Source: Atkinsonella hypoxylon
Taxonomy: Eukaryota; Ascomycota; Sordariomycetes; Hypocreales; Clavicipitaceae
Length of the DNA: 64,000 nt
Assembly: GCA_000729835.1 (NCBI GenBank)
Contig: JFHB01000078.1
Location: 1-64,000 of the forward strand
Reading direction: 5' to 3'
Of the stretch, positions 11,233 to 23,400 are shown piece by piece; within the stretch, counting starts at the first letter, position 1, and each line of letters begins with the position of its first letter. The position numbers and the translations under genes are program-made. The notes under the pieces were generated by a model. The model saw only the letters and a program-made list of their open reading frames with translations, made no database searches and was not told the DNA's origin.

Positions 11233-12424
11233 TTTGAAGGGAGCTATTGTGAAATTCCTCTTTGGGCTGATGTGATGCTATAGACAACCGCTCCCAGGTG
11301 CGGAGAGTATTGCTGCAAGGCAGAGTGGTTGAAGAATATGCCAACACGGGTGCTGATGGAGAAGCACGGTGTCGAAGTAACGAGGCTGGACTTACTGAGT
11401 GATAGAAGAATGAAATGCTTTGCTGTCTCGTTTGGGCCGATGCTGAAGCGGAGGTGAGTCGAGTGTGAGGATGCCTTACGTATCGGACATAAACAGCAAG
11501 TCACAGATCCAGTCTTGCAGCGATTCCCTCGCTCAAGGACTAGATCTTATCTGAATTAATTGCAACAGTCGTTGGTTTCGTCGTGGTAGAAGACACCGCG
11601 AGCACCGTCCTCACCCATGACCAGAGCGAAGCAGAGCCATTTAGACGATCTGCGGGCTTTCGCATCTGCGTAATAAGAATCGCGAAATCTGGGGCCCCAA
11701 TGGCCTCTGGCTTTGGAAACAGGCGGCTAAGTCAGGTCGCTAATGAGTTGAAAAGCGTAGATGCTATGGTTAAACGGTACTACAGGTACGCGTCAGTCAT
11801 ATTCGATCTTTATCAATCTAGGAAGCGGGCAGAATAATGCCTCGTGTCAGTTGCAGCTTCAGCTGTTCGAGAACACCTTCCGCCCAACTTGACGCCATGC
11901 GATGAAAAGCGTTAGTTACCTCACATGCTTTACTAGGTTCATCACTGCAACGAGTGGTAATGCTAGGAAGCAGGCGTCTGCGCCCCGCTGTCTGTCCTAT
12001 TTCCCATTTAGTCGATGTAAGTGCATGCTCCTGCAACCCGCAATGCCGTGTTACGCCGGAGTCCGGCCCGGATCGGTTCCTACTCCCGACTCCGGGTGGC
12101 GTGGCTGGCGTTGGAAAGTGCAGCTACACAATGAATTCTTGGTTACAGCGAACGTTGAAGCACAATTGCTTTGCTGGCCACAGGGCAACTGGTCTTCATG
12201 AGCCATAACACCGCAACATCCGAAGGGGGTATCGTATTAGAAGACCTATGGTCTGAGATAATCGCCGCCTCTTTTTTCGCCTCTCATGCGTGCGACCTGG
12301 AAAAAAGCAATTATGTACGTGAATATGCAAACCTTCCTAGACGTTCGGATGAAAATTAAATCCTTCCCAGATATCTCTATGCCAAAATCGGACTTTTAAT
12401 GATCTCATCGTGTTGTACAAGGCA
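11233..12424. other. Intergenic
   Basis: This is the promoter side of the coiled-coil gene and the 3' side of the 452-aa gene. No frame with family resemblance is seen, including in the minus-strand direction where a continuation of the 452-aa gene would be expected if it were truncated. Confidence 0.45.
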
Positions 12425-13783
12425 TCACAATTGTGTTGAGGAGAACCCTCGGATAGGAAAGCCGCTGGCTATTGCCGCTCCTTGCAACTGCTGCAGCCAG
12501 GGCACGCCATGACCTTGAGGAACCGGCCAGTGTTCTAGGCGACAGCTGACGTAAATTGAATCATTTGCATATGTCCAATCTATTATCGAGGTGGCGCACT
12601 CAGATAGTGCACCAGGAAAAGGAGATGCGCTGAGTGTGGCACAGAGCCAGCACATTTGTTGGAATATTTCAATCATCGTGTAAGACCAGCTCGAAACTGT
12701 CAAACGTATGGCAGAGTTCTCCAGTTCCACGTGAACCAGTCGCAAGCCAGGGCAGTACTGCCCATTCAAATCGTTCTCATCCCATATTGAAAGGCCCGAC
12801 ATGGGCTCTCCCTGCTGACAAAACATTGAGGCTCTTCCGACAGCCTCTTCGAGGCACTTCAGCACTATTAATCCGCATCTGGGCCATACCTTATCTATGT
12901 ATTCTGACACAGTGGTGTACACACATTCTTGAGCTGTGCCCGTAATGGCGGGCAGGGAACCAATATCGACAAGCTGTGGGTCAGCGATGCCGTCGAGAAG
13001 ACCAAAAAGCTGCCAATTGAACTGAAACTGGGCTACGTGATAGCCATCAGGCGGGGGCGGGAAGGTTTTTTTAAGCAGTAGGCTCCATATCGAGGACTCG
13101 TTGATATGCATCTGAACATAGTGGGGGGTCATTAATATATGACGAATGGCACCAATGAGATTTTTGGACGAGTTTCCAGTTGCTATTTGTGTGTGAAGAT
13201 TACGAGCAATCTCGTCGGGAGAGCCACCTGGCGATTGTGGAGACATCTCTCGATGCCAGTAGCTACACAGAAGTTGCAGAGCCAACGGCAATTCGATCCC
13301 GTCAGAACTCAATGACCATGATTCCTTTCTCTGAGACAAGCCAGGCGCAAGCTTGTCAAGGATGCATTTCGGCACTTCGGGACCATTAAGGATCAAAATG
13401 ATTTGCCGAATAGGTCCTTCAAAGAGCAGAGTGACTTGTCTCGAGGGTTCCGATCCTGACTCTTGGTAGAACTGGTAGAGCTCATCCCAGAGCTCCTTGG
13501 TGAACTCGACAAGGAGACGGTCAAGGACCCTATCGAGATTCACAGGGAATTTCTGCTCGCTGAGGTAATAATGCGTGATGAGCTCATTGCCCAGAGCTTC
13601 GGACAAGGCTTTGGCGAAGGCAGCGCTTAGGGATCCGGCGATGAGAGGTGGTAGTTGGACCTCTATTGATCGTGCTTGCTGCGATATCCGCGATGGTAAC
13701 GTAGGCAGAGGAGGTTTGTATGGCGAACAATACAATACCTCTGGCGTCTTGGTCCTTTCAGGCGAGCCTGGCGGCGGTGGCAT
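12425..13783 (-). CDS. Fungal protein of unknown function, possibly C-terminally truncated
   Basis: A single frame of 452 codons starts at an ATG whose first base is 13783. After a Pro-rich N-terminus, residues about 40-145 are helical and amphipathic (LPPLIAGSLSAAFAKALSEA, then LLVEFTKELWDELYQFYQES). A mixed region with many Trp and Cys follows, and the protein ends PWLQQLQGAAIASGFPIRGF plus six residues. The closing phrase resembles a 'GFPI' segment I associate with a larger family of uncharacterised fungal proteins in which the chain usually continues. Here a TGA follows within ten codons and no continuation is visible downstream. It is therefore either a short paralogue or a truncated copy. 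No catalytic motif, transmembrane segment or known domain can be named. Confidence 0.6.
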   Translation of the reverse strand: MPPPPGSPERTKTPEVLYCSPYKPPLPTLPSRISQQARSIEVQLPPLIAGSLSAAFAKALSEALGNELITHYYLSEQKFPVNLDRVLDRLLVEFTKELWDELYQFYQESGSEPSRQVTLLFEGPIRQIILILNGPEVPKCILDKLAPGLSQRKESWSLSSDGIELPLALQLLCSYWHREMSPQSPGGSPDEIARNLHTQIATGNSSKNLIGAIRHILMTPHYVQMHINESSIWSLLLKKTFPPPPDGYHVAQFQFNWQLFGLLDGIADPQLVDIGSLPAITGTAQECVYTTVSEYIDKVWPRCGLIVLKCLEEAVGRASMFCQQGEPMSGLSIWDENDLNGQYCPGLRLVHVELENSAIRLTVSSWSYTMIEIFQQMCWLCATLSASPFPGALSECATSIIDWTYANDSIYVSCRLEHWPVPQGHGVPWLQQLQGAAIASGFPIRGFSSTQL

Positions 13784-14322
13784 ATCTGATCATGACTGGA
13801 GGATTCGATATGGATGTTCAGTTGGCCTCGGGGATAAAGGGGCCCGGAAACTGAAAATTCAGTCGTGATAATAGGATTTACTGGCTGGAGAAGCCAGAAT
13901 AAAGGACAGACCCGGAAACCCAGAATGTGAAATATCCCCGGCACAACCAGACCAAGGATAAAAAAAACGCAGCAGTTCCACGCCGGGACGAAAGCACAAA
14001 ATCGAATTTGAGAGACGGCTGGTTTTGACTGAAGTAGAGGCAATGAAGAGGACAAATGGTTCAGTTGATGCATGATGCGGCATGCAGACTTTTTCCTTGA
14101 GCCAGACAGAGGTCGAATGAAATTCGCCACATTGCGTGGAGATCATAGACAGGCGTAAGCCGCCGACAGCGGTATATACTATAGGAAAGCGACGTTGTCG
14201 TCATCTTCATCGTCGGTATCTCGGTCTCGCCGTGGCCTGACGGCGGCGATGTAACTTTTGTAACTTTTGTGTGGTTAACTATTGAAGTCAATTGGAGCGG
14301 ACGATGGCCCGCAATTCGTGCC

Positions 14323-14351
14323 GCGTCTGCGTCTGCGTCTGCATCTGCGTC
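14323..14351. repeat. Hexamer microsatellite (GCGTCT-type)
   Basis: About five imperfect copies of GCGTCT lie in non-coding sequence. On the opposite strand they would encode Asp-Ala repeats, which explains a spurious open frame there. Confidence 0.75.
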
Positions 14352-16082
14352 GAGGCAACGCCACGGCTGACGTTGCGGGCGACAAGGTCCCATGATTGCG
14401 CGTCCCTCTGACAAAATGGGAAAGCGCTGCCCTTATGTATCCAAGGTGGCAGGCAGGCTGGCTGGCTGGCAGTCTTCGATCGCCCTACTCCTCGTTTCTG
14501 TGCAAGACCCCTGTCTGCCAGAGATTGAATGCAAATTCATCAAATGCAGCAAGCCGAGGGCAATTGTCGCGCCGATCGAGCAGTCTAGCGACCGAATAGG
14601 GGGTCCGAATAGGACCAAAAGCCAAGTCGGATGCTTAAATTCCCAGAACAAGCCTCGTTTTCGGCACGAGCATGAGTATTTGCCGATGGTCAAAGGGTAG
14701 TCATACACACATGCCCTCTTCCCTTTTTCTCATCCGACGCACATGCTCTCTTTCAATCGGAACCCCAATCTCATATCGGGAGTCTCATAACTAGTTCCTA
14801 TCACTTACTGATGCAACGATTGCTGAGTGACCTCCTCAGCGGAGTTCCAGTGGATAGAGGCGATGTCTCGCACCTTATTAAGTCAAGCAAATGGGAAGCC
14901 CCGGGTAACATGAACCAAAGATGCTCAGCATACCTGCTCCACTTTCACTTCGTGCTTAGCGGAGACGAAGTTGTTCTCGTGATTCATGATGAACCTTCCG
15001 GCCCACCGGGGCTGCTCAGCCGCTGATTGATAGCTGCTGCTGTTGCTCCTCTGAATATCTTGCACGACCTAGACTTCTGGTAAAGTAATAGCAGATTTGT
15101 CTTACACAAGTCTCTCTACTGGTTTATTGCTGATGGTTTCTGGTGCAGCATCAGGATGATAGGCTGCTCCATTGCCGTTTTGCGACGTCGGCCCGTGGGA
15201 AATGATGCTCCGCCGTCCGTCCGCCACTTGGATTCTCGTCACGGCCCATTTCATCACCATACTACCCCTTGAAAGGATTCCCAGCTACCCTTTATCGTGC
15301 AAGTCTCTCCCACTGCCACGGTGGAATGTTCGGTGAACCAGTTCTCAGAGTCGAGTCTATGCTGCGAAGTACGTACGGGGCCCACTCATTTATCTGTCAG
15401 GTGATAATACTGAGATCCACTGTTGCCTCAGGAATCAGGAATCAGGAATCAGGATGATCTGAATCAATGGCGACATGAGTGCACGTGAGCAACCAAAATG
15501 AAGTAAGGAAGGGGGCGCGTAATTCCACGGCCTCGTCGTGCTCGAGAGAAGGGAGTGCGAGATCGGGCCAAGGATAACACAATGGGCAAAAATGAATGCA
15601 CACGCCCGCCCAGCGGGGACGGTGTCAAATACAACCAACGGATATCGATGACGAAGCGCTGTCTGATATCACACAATGACAAGGTTTTCAGCCGAGTCGC
15701 TGTTGGGGCATTGTACTGTGCGGGCTGCGCTAAAGACGACTGTACTGTAGCTTCCATTTGTAAGTCAACGAAGATGGGCATTTTAAGGTACGTCGATATG
15801 AGCTGAGCTCCTTGCGGGCAGACGTCGTGCAGCTTACTCGGTCTCCTGTACCTGACAGGGACCTCACCTCGGCATAATTCACCATCGCGCTCCATTCTAA
15901 TGCTTGAAATGATAACTGAGGTCAGTCAGGATTGTCGATGGATCTGCTCAGCTGGCTGCTCCTCTCCCAACATCGTGTCTGGATGTGGACACATACATGC
16001 ATGCACGCCCCGAGCTGTCCGGGCGAGAAATGGAACTACATGGATAGTTAAACAGCAAACAGAAGAGGAGGGGTAAGAGGGG

Positions 16083-16164
16083 CACCGGCCGGACTTTTTA
16101 ATTGAGACCGCAGAGCTTACGTTGAATCGCAAAACCAGGTCTCAATTAAAAAGTCGGGTCGGTG
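16083..16164. repeat. Inverted repeat / hairpin, 27-base arms
   Basis: The left arm (16083-16109) and right arm (16138-16164) are reverse complements at 25 of 27 positions. The inner 18 bases (GACTTTTTAATTGAGACC and its complement) are perfect. The loop is 28 bases. There is no coding sequence inside. It could be a relic of a small inverted-repeat transposable element or a structured RNA; I saw no second copy in the window. Confidence 0.75.
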
Positions 16165-16275
16165 AGGGGGGCAGTAGATGCCCCGTCATAACTAAGTTTT
16201 CCTGGCAGGGCCAGGGCCATGTCATGCCACACTTTGCCTCGCCCTCCTCGCCCTCCTTGCTGTGCACACTATGTT

Positions 16276-16300
16276 CATGCCATGCCATGCCATGCCATGC
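16276..16300. repeat. CATGC pentamer repeat x5
   Basis: Five exact tandem CATGC units are followed by a degenerate sixth (CATGA). The array is non-coding. Confidence 0.85.
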
Positions 16301-17236
16301 CATGACATACCACGCCGCGCTACGCCTCACCAGCGTGCCTTCTCTCTTTTACCTCCTCAGTGACCATTCCTGTTTCACACCACCTTTCTGCTTGCTATGA
16401 AGCTTCAGCGACGCACGCAGACGGCATATCGACGCCCGGCGTCCCTCGGCCATTGTCAGACTGAGTTATTGACGATTCTTCGCATATTAGATGAGGGCCC
16501 GGAAAGTTCCTTCAGCGGGTCAATGACAGGCTTCCCCGGATTTTTACCCCAGAAGATGATCGCACACAACAAGCTGCTGCAGGTGCAGCGCTAAGCCCCA
16601 ACGGGCCACCCATGGCACAGCGCTCAGCCAACAGCCGAGAGCAGCGGTTGACACCTGGCCAAGGTGCCCAGTGCCCAGTGCTACCGTGCCCGCCGCCCAG
16701 CTCCACTCCAGTAGGTTCATTTGTCCCTTGCCAGGCGTGGACATAAACCATACCAGGTGCCTATTAGGTACGTACATACCTCGCGCTCCAAGCCCCAGTG
16801 TCTGCCATTATCCCAATAGCTTTGTGCCCTCATGGACACTGACAGCACTTACCCCGCCCGGTCTGACGAACGACTAATGGCCAGGGGCACTGGAAACAGC
16901 TGGCTCGCCTCGAGCACCTCAGGCCGCCGTCAACAAATAGCTATTTCTCCCTCCTCATTTTGCCCTCCTTCTCTTTCCTTTCTTCATCACCTTATTTGAT
17001 TGATCCGCTCCCAGATCCCCTCTGAATTTCGCCTTGATATATCATCAACCTCCCGAGTTCTCAACCAAGGTTTGTGTCACTCATCATCTTAGCTCCACAG
17101 CTGCAGAATATCGCTACGTCAACGTAAACCACCCATTGCATGCAACTGACAAGCAATTCTGTCTCAGAACCCGGCCCTTGATAGACTTCTAAATCTTTTG
17201 GAACCCCTTTCTCCCACCCATAACCAAATCGCAATC

Positions 17237-17978
17237 ATGTCGGAACCGCTCACCAAGGTCGACTCCGCCGTTCAAGGCCTGTCGTCGTCACCACCCAAGG
17301 AGAAGGGCCATAGGAGGCAAAGTTCCAGCGCCGCTGGTGTCATGAATATCAATGACTTGGGTAAGACTCCACAACACATTATTTGTCCAAGACCTAGTCT
17401 CTACGAATCCTCGAGACGTAGCGGCCAGTTGCTGATCAGCCGCTCCAGAGAAGGATGGTATCGAGTTGGAAATTGCTATTGAGACGCAAAAAACTGGCTG
17501 GTATGCATTGCCCTTCCCGAGGCTCCGTCGACCCAGGCACAGTCTGGAGTCATATCAATACTGACATGTGGCTACTCAGGAAAATTAACAAGAGCTCGAC
17601 AACGGTCGAAGACCCAGCAATTCTCAAGCTCCCATTGACGAAACCTCCCGTCAAGAAGATTGACTTGCATTTCCCGTTAGGCATGGAAGTAACAGCACGC
17701 AATTTGAAGGGCGTGACCATCAAAGATGCACTGGATGCCATTCATAAGGCATATAAGAAACGAGTGCGTAGTTCGCAGTCCACCACCCACTGTGCCCAGA
17801 ACTATAAAGCTAATCTATCCAGGCTGACGACGAGCTCGACAAGCCCTACTTGGCAGGCTTCGAATGGGATAAGGAGGAGTCATGGACACGACTCGTCGTT
17901 CATCTTGCAGCACAACCCACTACGACTGGTTTCGGCGGTGGCAACAAGAAAAAGAAGAGCAAGAAGGAGGAAGAGTAA
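17237..17978 (+). CDS. Small four-exon protein, DUF6699-like
   Basis: Exons 17237-17360, 17449-17500, 17580-17763 and 17823-17978 join to 171 residues, with every phase closing (introns 88, 79 and 59 bases). The N-terminus is Ser/Lys rich. The core, residues about 58-145, runs W-K-I-N-K, then VKKIDLHFPLGMEVTARNL, then KGVTIKDALDAIHKAYKKR, then a Trp-containing strand (FEWDKEESWTRLVVHL). The 'GVT(I/V)xDxLxAI' helix with a final Trp/Leu strand resembles the fungal DUF6699 fold; I consider this likely but unproven. The C-terminus is a Gly/Lys/Glu tail ending KKEEE. An in-frame ATG 39 bases upstream at 17198 is possible but adds only non-conserved residues. The function is unknown. Confidence 0.75.
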
Positions 17979-18905
17979 TTTCCCCACCGCAACCCTGATA
18001 TCTGTTCCAATAGTTCCTCTAATTATGTTTGTTTGGCTTCGCTGTTTTCGTTGCGAGTCGGCGCCCGGGATATTGCGATAAGGTATTCTTGGCTGATTAT
18101 GTACAAGCGGTTGCAGGATGCAGCCCACATTGTTCCATTCTTACAACTTACATTTACGGTGGCCTTGGGCTCCGAACAATTGAAAATTCCGGATCAACCG
18201 GAAAGCACAAGATTGCAAAGATGCAGCAGGTCCGTGTAGTCGTTTATAACCCGTGCACAACCGTGTGGAGGTCAGGTCATTCTGTTTTGCATGCCACTGC
18301 GTTGTGATGCGTCGTGGTGTTTCGCAAAAGACGAGAGCTGGATGACGCGGGGTTGCGTTGATGTCAGATGGACAAACATGTCAATACCTACCTACCTACC
18401 TAGGTAGGTACCTAGTCAGCTGTGTGGTGTAATGGGTATACGGAATAATGGATGTACACAATGGCAGGAATCTGGTAGCACTCTACCTACGTAGGTACCT
18501 GCCTGCCCCTTCCCTCCCTGCTGCCCAGTCCGTTCGTCTGGCGTCACTGCCAGCGGTGTGCGTACCACGGAATCCGTGATGTGATGTGAAAGGCGGCTAC
18601 TTACGGTCCAGCTCTCGGGCCGATGTTGGAAGATGGAACCTGGTTATCTGCATGCAGACATGGCGGTTCCCCACGGCGGAAATGCTGCGACAGAGCTTCC
18701 GACTATATGCACATCATCTCGCGCCACGGCCATGCAGCAAGATTCGTCGGTCCGTGCTAGCATTTATTAACCATGGGCCGTCCAGTTGTCGCCTTCGCGG
18801 AAGTTTTGATTGAGAAACTAAAGTGCGTCGCTGACGACCGTGGAAACTTGATCCTTTTGCTGTTTGGTTTGTGAGACTGCCTGAGAATAGCCACAATCTG
18901 TCAAC
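17979..18905. other. Intergenic, promoter of homogentisate dioxygenase
   Basis: No gene is seen. The spacer contains two clusters of CCTACC/TAGGTAGG palindromes (about 18385-18415 and 18483-18505). The last 100 bases lead into the ATG at 18906. Confidence 0.5.
18385..18415. repeat. CCTACCTAGGTAGG-type palindrome
   Basis: Tandem CCTA units turn into TAGG units around a CCTAGG centre, forming a self-complementary block. Similar blocks recur at about 4480, 22210, 36190, 45265 and 56650. Confidence 0.7.
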
Positions 18906-20488
18906 ATGACTGTCACAGACTTCAGCATGAAGGAGAAGTACCGCTACCAATGCGGCTTCAACAGCCATTTCGAGTGAGTGGATATTCTTCTTTATTTATT
19001 CTTCTTTTCCCTTTTCATTCCCTCTTCATTCTCTCTATTTTATTTTCTCCTGGATTGGGGGTTTTTTTTTTTTTTTTTCCTTTTTTTTTTCCAAGGGACC
19101 ACCAATCATCGTGTTAACTTCCCCTCAACACTGACCAAGCTCTCATCAGGTCGGAAGCCATAGAAGGCGCTCTTCCCATAGGCCACAACTCTCCACAACA
19201 ACCTTCCTTCGGTCTCTACGCTGAAAAGCTCTCCGGTACTGCTTTCACGGCTCCCAGACAAGACAATAAGCAGACTTGGTTGTATCGCATCCTGCCGTCA
19301 TGCGCCCACCCGCCCTATCGGCCTGCTCCTGAGGGCACCGCTCCCGAGCTGGTCAGGACAGAAAATTCTAAAATGCATTACATTCCCAATCAGCTGCGAT
19401 GGGATCCTTTCAGTCACGACGAATCCAAGGAGCATGATTTCATCTCGGGTTTGAAGCTCGTTGCTGGCGCCGGCGACCCCACGCAGAAGCAGGGCATCGG
19501 CATGTACGTATACGCCGCAGGCAAGGACATGGATGAAAAGTCGGCATACTATTCTGCTGACGGTGACTTGTTGATCGTACCCCAGGAAGGTGACTTGGAT
19601 ATCCGCACCGAGCTCGGCTGGCTGCTTGTCAGACAAATGGAAATCGCCGTCATCCCCCGGGGCGTCAAGTTCAATGTTCGTCTTGCTTCAGGACCGGCGC
19701 GTGGCTATGCCTTGGAGCTGTACGAAGGCCACTTCAACCTTCCCGAGCTCGGCCCCATAGGATCCAATGGTCTCGCCAATGCAAGGGACTTTCTGGCCCC
19801 CGTCGCCAGCTTCACCGAGGACTTTGGCGCAACGGCCCACGAGGGTGCCAACACCTACTTCATCACAGTCAAGTTCAACAATGCCCTTTTCCAGACGAGT
19901 CAGGCCCATACGCCTTTTGATGTTGTCGCGTGGCAGGGCAACTACTACCCTTATAAATACGATCTCGGCCGTTTCAACACCATCGGCACCGTCTCGTTCG
20001 ACCACCCTGATCCATCCATCTACACTGTGCTCTCTGCGCCGTCCTCTGTCCCTGGAACCGCCGTTGCCGACTTTGTCATCTTCCCGCCGCGCTGGCTCGT
20101 GGGCGAAGACACCTTCCGCCCTCCTTGGTACCACCGTAACACGATGAGCGAGTTCATGGGCCTGATTTGCGGAGTCTATGACGCCAAGCGCGGGGGAGCA
20201 GGCGGATTCGTGCCCGGCGGTGCGTCGCTGCACAATGTCATGAGTGGGCATGGGCCCGATGCCGAAAGCTACGAGGGCGCCAGGACGGCCAGGCTGGAGC
20301 CTGTCAAGGTTGGGGCTGGTAGCTGTGCTTTTATGTTTGAGAGCTGTTTGATGGTCGGCGTGACCGAGTGGGGCTTGAGGACGTGTAAGAAGGTGCAGGA
20401 AGGGTATAGCGAGGAGAGCTGGGGTGGTGTTGTGGCCCATTTCCAATTCCCTGAAGGCAAGGCTGTCAAGAGTCATCTCGTGGAGTGA
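18906..20488 (+). CDS. hmgA: Homogentisate 1,2-dioxygenase
   Basis: Exon 1 (18906-18973) and exon 2 (19150-20488) are split by a 176-base intron with long poly-T runs and encode 468 residues. The enzyme opens the ring of homogentisate to 4-maleylacetoacetate with Fe(II) and O2, in cytosolic phenylalanine/tyrosine catabolism. It starts MTVTDFSMKEKYRYQCGFNS and contains the family hallmarks LPIGHNSPQ, GLYAEKLSGTAFTAPR and YALELYEGHFNLPELGPIGS. Predicted iron ligands are all present: His351 in WYHRN, Glu357 in MSEFMGL and His390 in SGHGPDA. They align with human His335, Glu341 and His371, with three extra residues before the last. The length is normal for fungi. Maleylacetoacetate isomerase and fumarylacetoacetase, clustered with hmgA in Aspergillus nidulans, are not in this window. 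Confidence 0.96.
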
Positions 20489-23400
20489 ATTGGGGAAGTC
20501 CTGGTAGGCTAAATGAGCGGCAAGGTTGGCTTAGGAGAAGCGAATTGCGTTGTGTCATTTTTTTTTTTTTTTCCACAGCTATTTGTGTGAATAATGCGCA
20601 TGATGAGAAAAACGATCATCATTTAGTTATGATTCCCGTTCATGTCAGGGCTTGTCTATTCAAAATCTGCTGTCTTGAATAGAATTGAGGATGTATATGT
20701 AGAGAGTGCTAGTAATGGAACAAATCACTCTTTATGTAGGAAGACAGAAAGATATTTGATTCACAAGTGGCATGTAATGAAGAAGACACTTTTAACTGGA
20801 CAGACTGCTATCGTAAATGTGGTCTCTGGTTGGTCTCCCTCTGACAATATCTGGTCATGCTACTGGGCTTGCACGCAGCAGGGATGAACCCCGTACCGAG
20901 CCACTTCAAGACTGAAGCTGGCGGTTGTTCCAGGCATTACGGGAAAAAACGAAGGGCATCCATGAGATACTCGTCACTGATCCCAGTGCCGTTCGCAGGT
21001 GCCCAGCCATTGGCGCCCTTGTACCACATCTCGTTGGGCAGACTGAGAATCATCTCCTGGATGAACCTGCTTGTCGTCCAATTACTATGCGTTGACGAGC
21101 AATCTTTCTCTGTCGCAGACTGAACCAAAAGTGGTTGCTCACTCCCTGGTGCGACTGCTATTTGACTCTATGATGACCAATTTTCAACATTCTTAATCAC
21201 ATCTCGACTTTTACACAGTATTCAAGACTGACACTATCATGAACTCGCGGACCATTCTTCGAGACTAGCCTTTTTATCGAGTGGTCGCATCTCTTATGTG
21301 CAGGTTACTATTACGAGACCCAGTATTACTTACTACCTGAATGCCTTTGAGCGACACCATATTTTTCGTTGGAATTCACGGAGACCCTGCGATGTGTTGC
21401 TCTCCTTTTTTTTTTTTTCGCGAGACGTTGGGGGCCCGCAGCCCCATCGGTGCGCAGACACGAAATCAAGCACGAGAGGACAGTAAGATCATCATAAAAT
21501 TAATTATTCATGAGCTTTTGAGGATTTCGGCAGCTTTTCCACCACGCCGAAAAGGGGATACATGCTGCCATCATCTTTCCTCAGACCCTACCCAATAATC
21601 TGGCAAAACGCCAGAGTTACGCAGTCTCGGGCGTTCTCGCCGTCCGTAATATGCCCATTTCCTCAGACAGCTTTCGCTCCGAGCGCCGCCTGTTCTACAC
21701 GCAAGGCCTCGAGGAGATGGCGTGATGCGGGATCGAACGCCTTGCGGACCTGTTGGGGCCATTTGACTAGCTTTGACATCATTCAGCTGCGTAATTGCTC
21801 AGCCAAGACACCTATTCTACAAATTGGGGCGCTTGTTTAGTTAATGGGGATGAATGACGGGATAGATGGAATTCTTGCTACTTGTGCCGTCTTGCCAGGC
21901 CCCATGACCATCTGTGCATGCGCTTTGTTGCGTTGAAGCTTCCGGAGGGTATTCACGTCATTAGCTCCTCGGGCGCGCATGTGGCGCAAGGGCTAGCCGG
22001 AAGAGGAACAGAACCTTATTTTAAGCCGGGAGAAGACGCGCTTGGGCAGGCTCAAGCGCCCCAAAGCCCTTGGATGATGAGGAATTAGGGACGGAGATGA
22101 TGGAGTCAGTCTGGTTGATATCGACATTATTATGGATATGCCAGCCGTTTGCTTGGCTGTTGTGGTGAAACCAGTCTTTGCTCCTTCCTCTATTTGCATA
22201 TATCGAGTACCTACCCGGGAAGGTAGCCACCTACCTTACCTACCTTACCTACCTTAGGTACCTAGGTACCTCAGTATACAAGCACCAAGAGAGACTAGAC
22301 CGTCTGGGGATTGTCGTCGTCGGCTTCTCTCATCGTCAACCTAGCGCCAGACGCGACAGCCAATTGCCAACAATAATGGTTGGCGTTGTCCCTAAAAAAT
22401 TGCAGCTTCACAGCCCCGAGACTGCTTGCCACCATTATAGTTAGCATCTTCCTCTCTTTGTTCTTGTCCCGCCATCGTCTGGCCCCTCATCAGTCGCGTC
22501 GAGCCCACTCCACGTCGGTCGCCTCACAGCCTTATTTGAAGCCAAAGATGTTGGCTCAGCCACCGACACCAGGACGGCAGGATACTTTATCTCCCAAATC
22601 TTCGGGACTACCCTATTTTTTTCCGCGTACTTCTTTCTAAATTTCTGGCAGAGCCATTGGCATTCAGCTTCGTCACATTGGCTGGTCTAAGCAGCCACTC
22701 ATCTTCCCTCGAACCATGAATCCGCGGTTTCTTCCAGAGAGGACACTAAAAATGACCAGGAAAAAAGGTCCCTTTCAGCCTTTGAGGCCCTTTCAGGCCA
22801 AAATAGGTGGTGGCTAGATCCCGGGGCATAGCCGCGCTCCATATATGCCCATAGACAGAGGACTTTGACTACTCTGCTCTTACCAACCCGCTCTTTCGCC
22901 TTGTGTATCAAATAAGGCAAACTGGCCGTTTCGCCAACACTCGCCAACCCGATCCTGAGAAACCAGTCCTAATCCGCTTTATTCTGCTGAAATTCGTGTC
23001 CTATTTTAAAATGCCCCATTCAGCTTGCGGTGCAACAGAAATGCCAAGGACATGAGCACGACCGCTGAATGTCACTCGGTTCCTTGGCATGCTGAAATGA
23101 GCTAGATTTTGTTATTCCCTCAATATGATATGGCTTTCGACTAATGACCAGATTGAGCTTGCCGGCCTGCCGCTCGACTAGTCAAATCAAACCTGGTAAC
23201 AGATTATGGTTATGAACGTCTTGGTTATGCCAACAAAAGTCCAAGAAAACTCTTGGCGCCGAATAAATCAATCTGAAGGCCATGGTCCTGTCAACATAGT
23301 ATGATAAGTTGCAACAAAGATACATTCTGAGGGTGGAATTGGCCGCGGCTGATCATCCACGCCTAGCTTGCCGCATCCCTGCTAGCCACACGAATACAAA

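Larger units (their letters stand above)
13784..17236. other. Gene-poor divergent intergenic region with simple repeats and a hairpin
   Basis: These 3.4 kb show no supported gene on either strand. They hold a GCGTCT hexamer run, a near-perfect inverted repeat (16083-16164), a CATGC pentamer run and, in the last roughly 300 bases, a CT-rich leader for the four-exon gene at 17237. The stretch lies between two divergently transcribed genes. Confidence 0.5.

Noticed and set aside
17198..17236. Earlier ATG for the DUF6699-like gene
   Set aside because: It is in frame but lies in what looks like the leader and adds no recognisable sequence. The ATG at 17237 is preferred.
21720..21750. Possible tRNA T-arm (GGATCGAAC) on the minus strand
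   Set aside because: The flanking five bases do not pair as a T-stem and no acceptor stem could be found.
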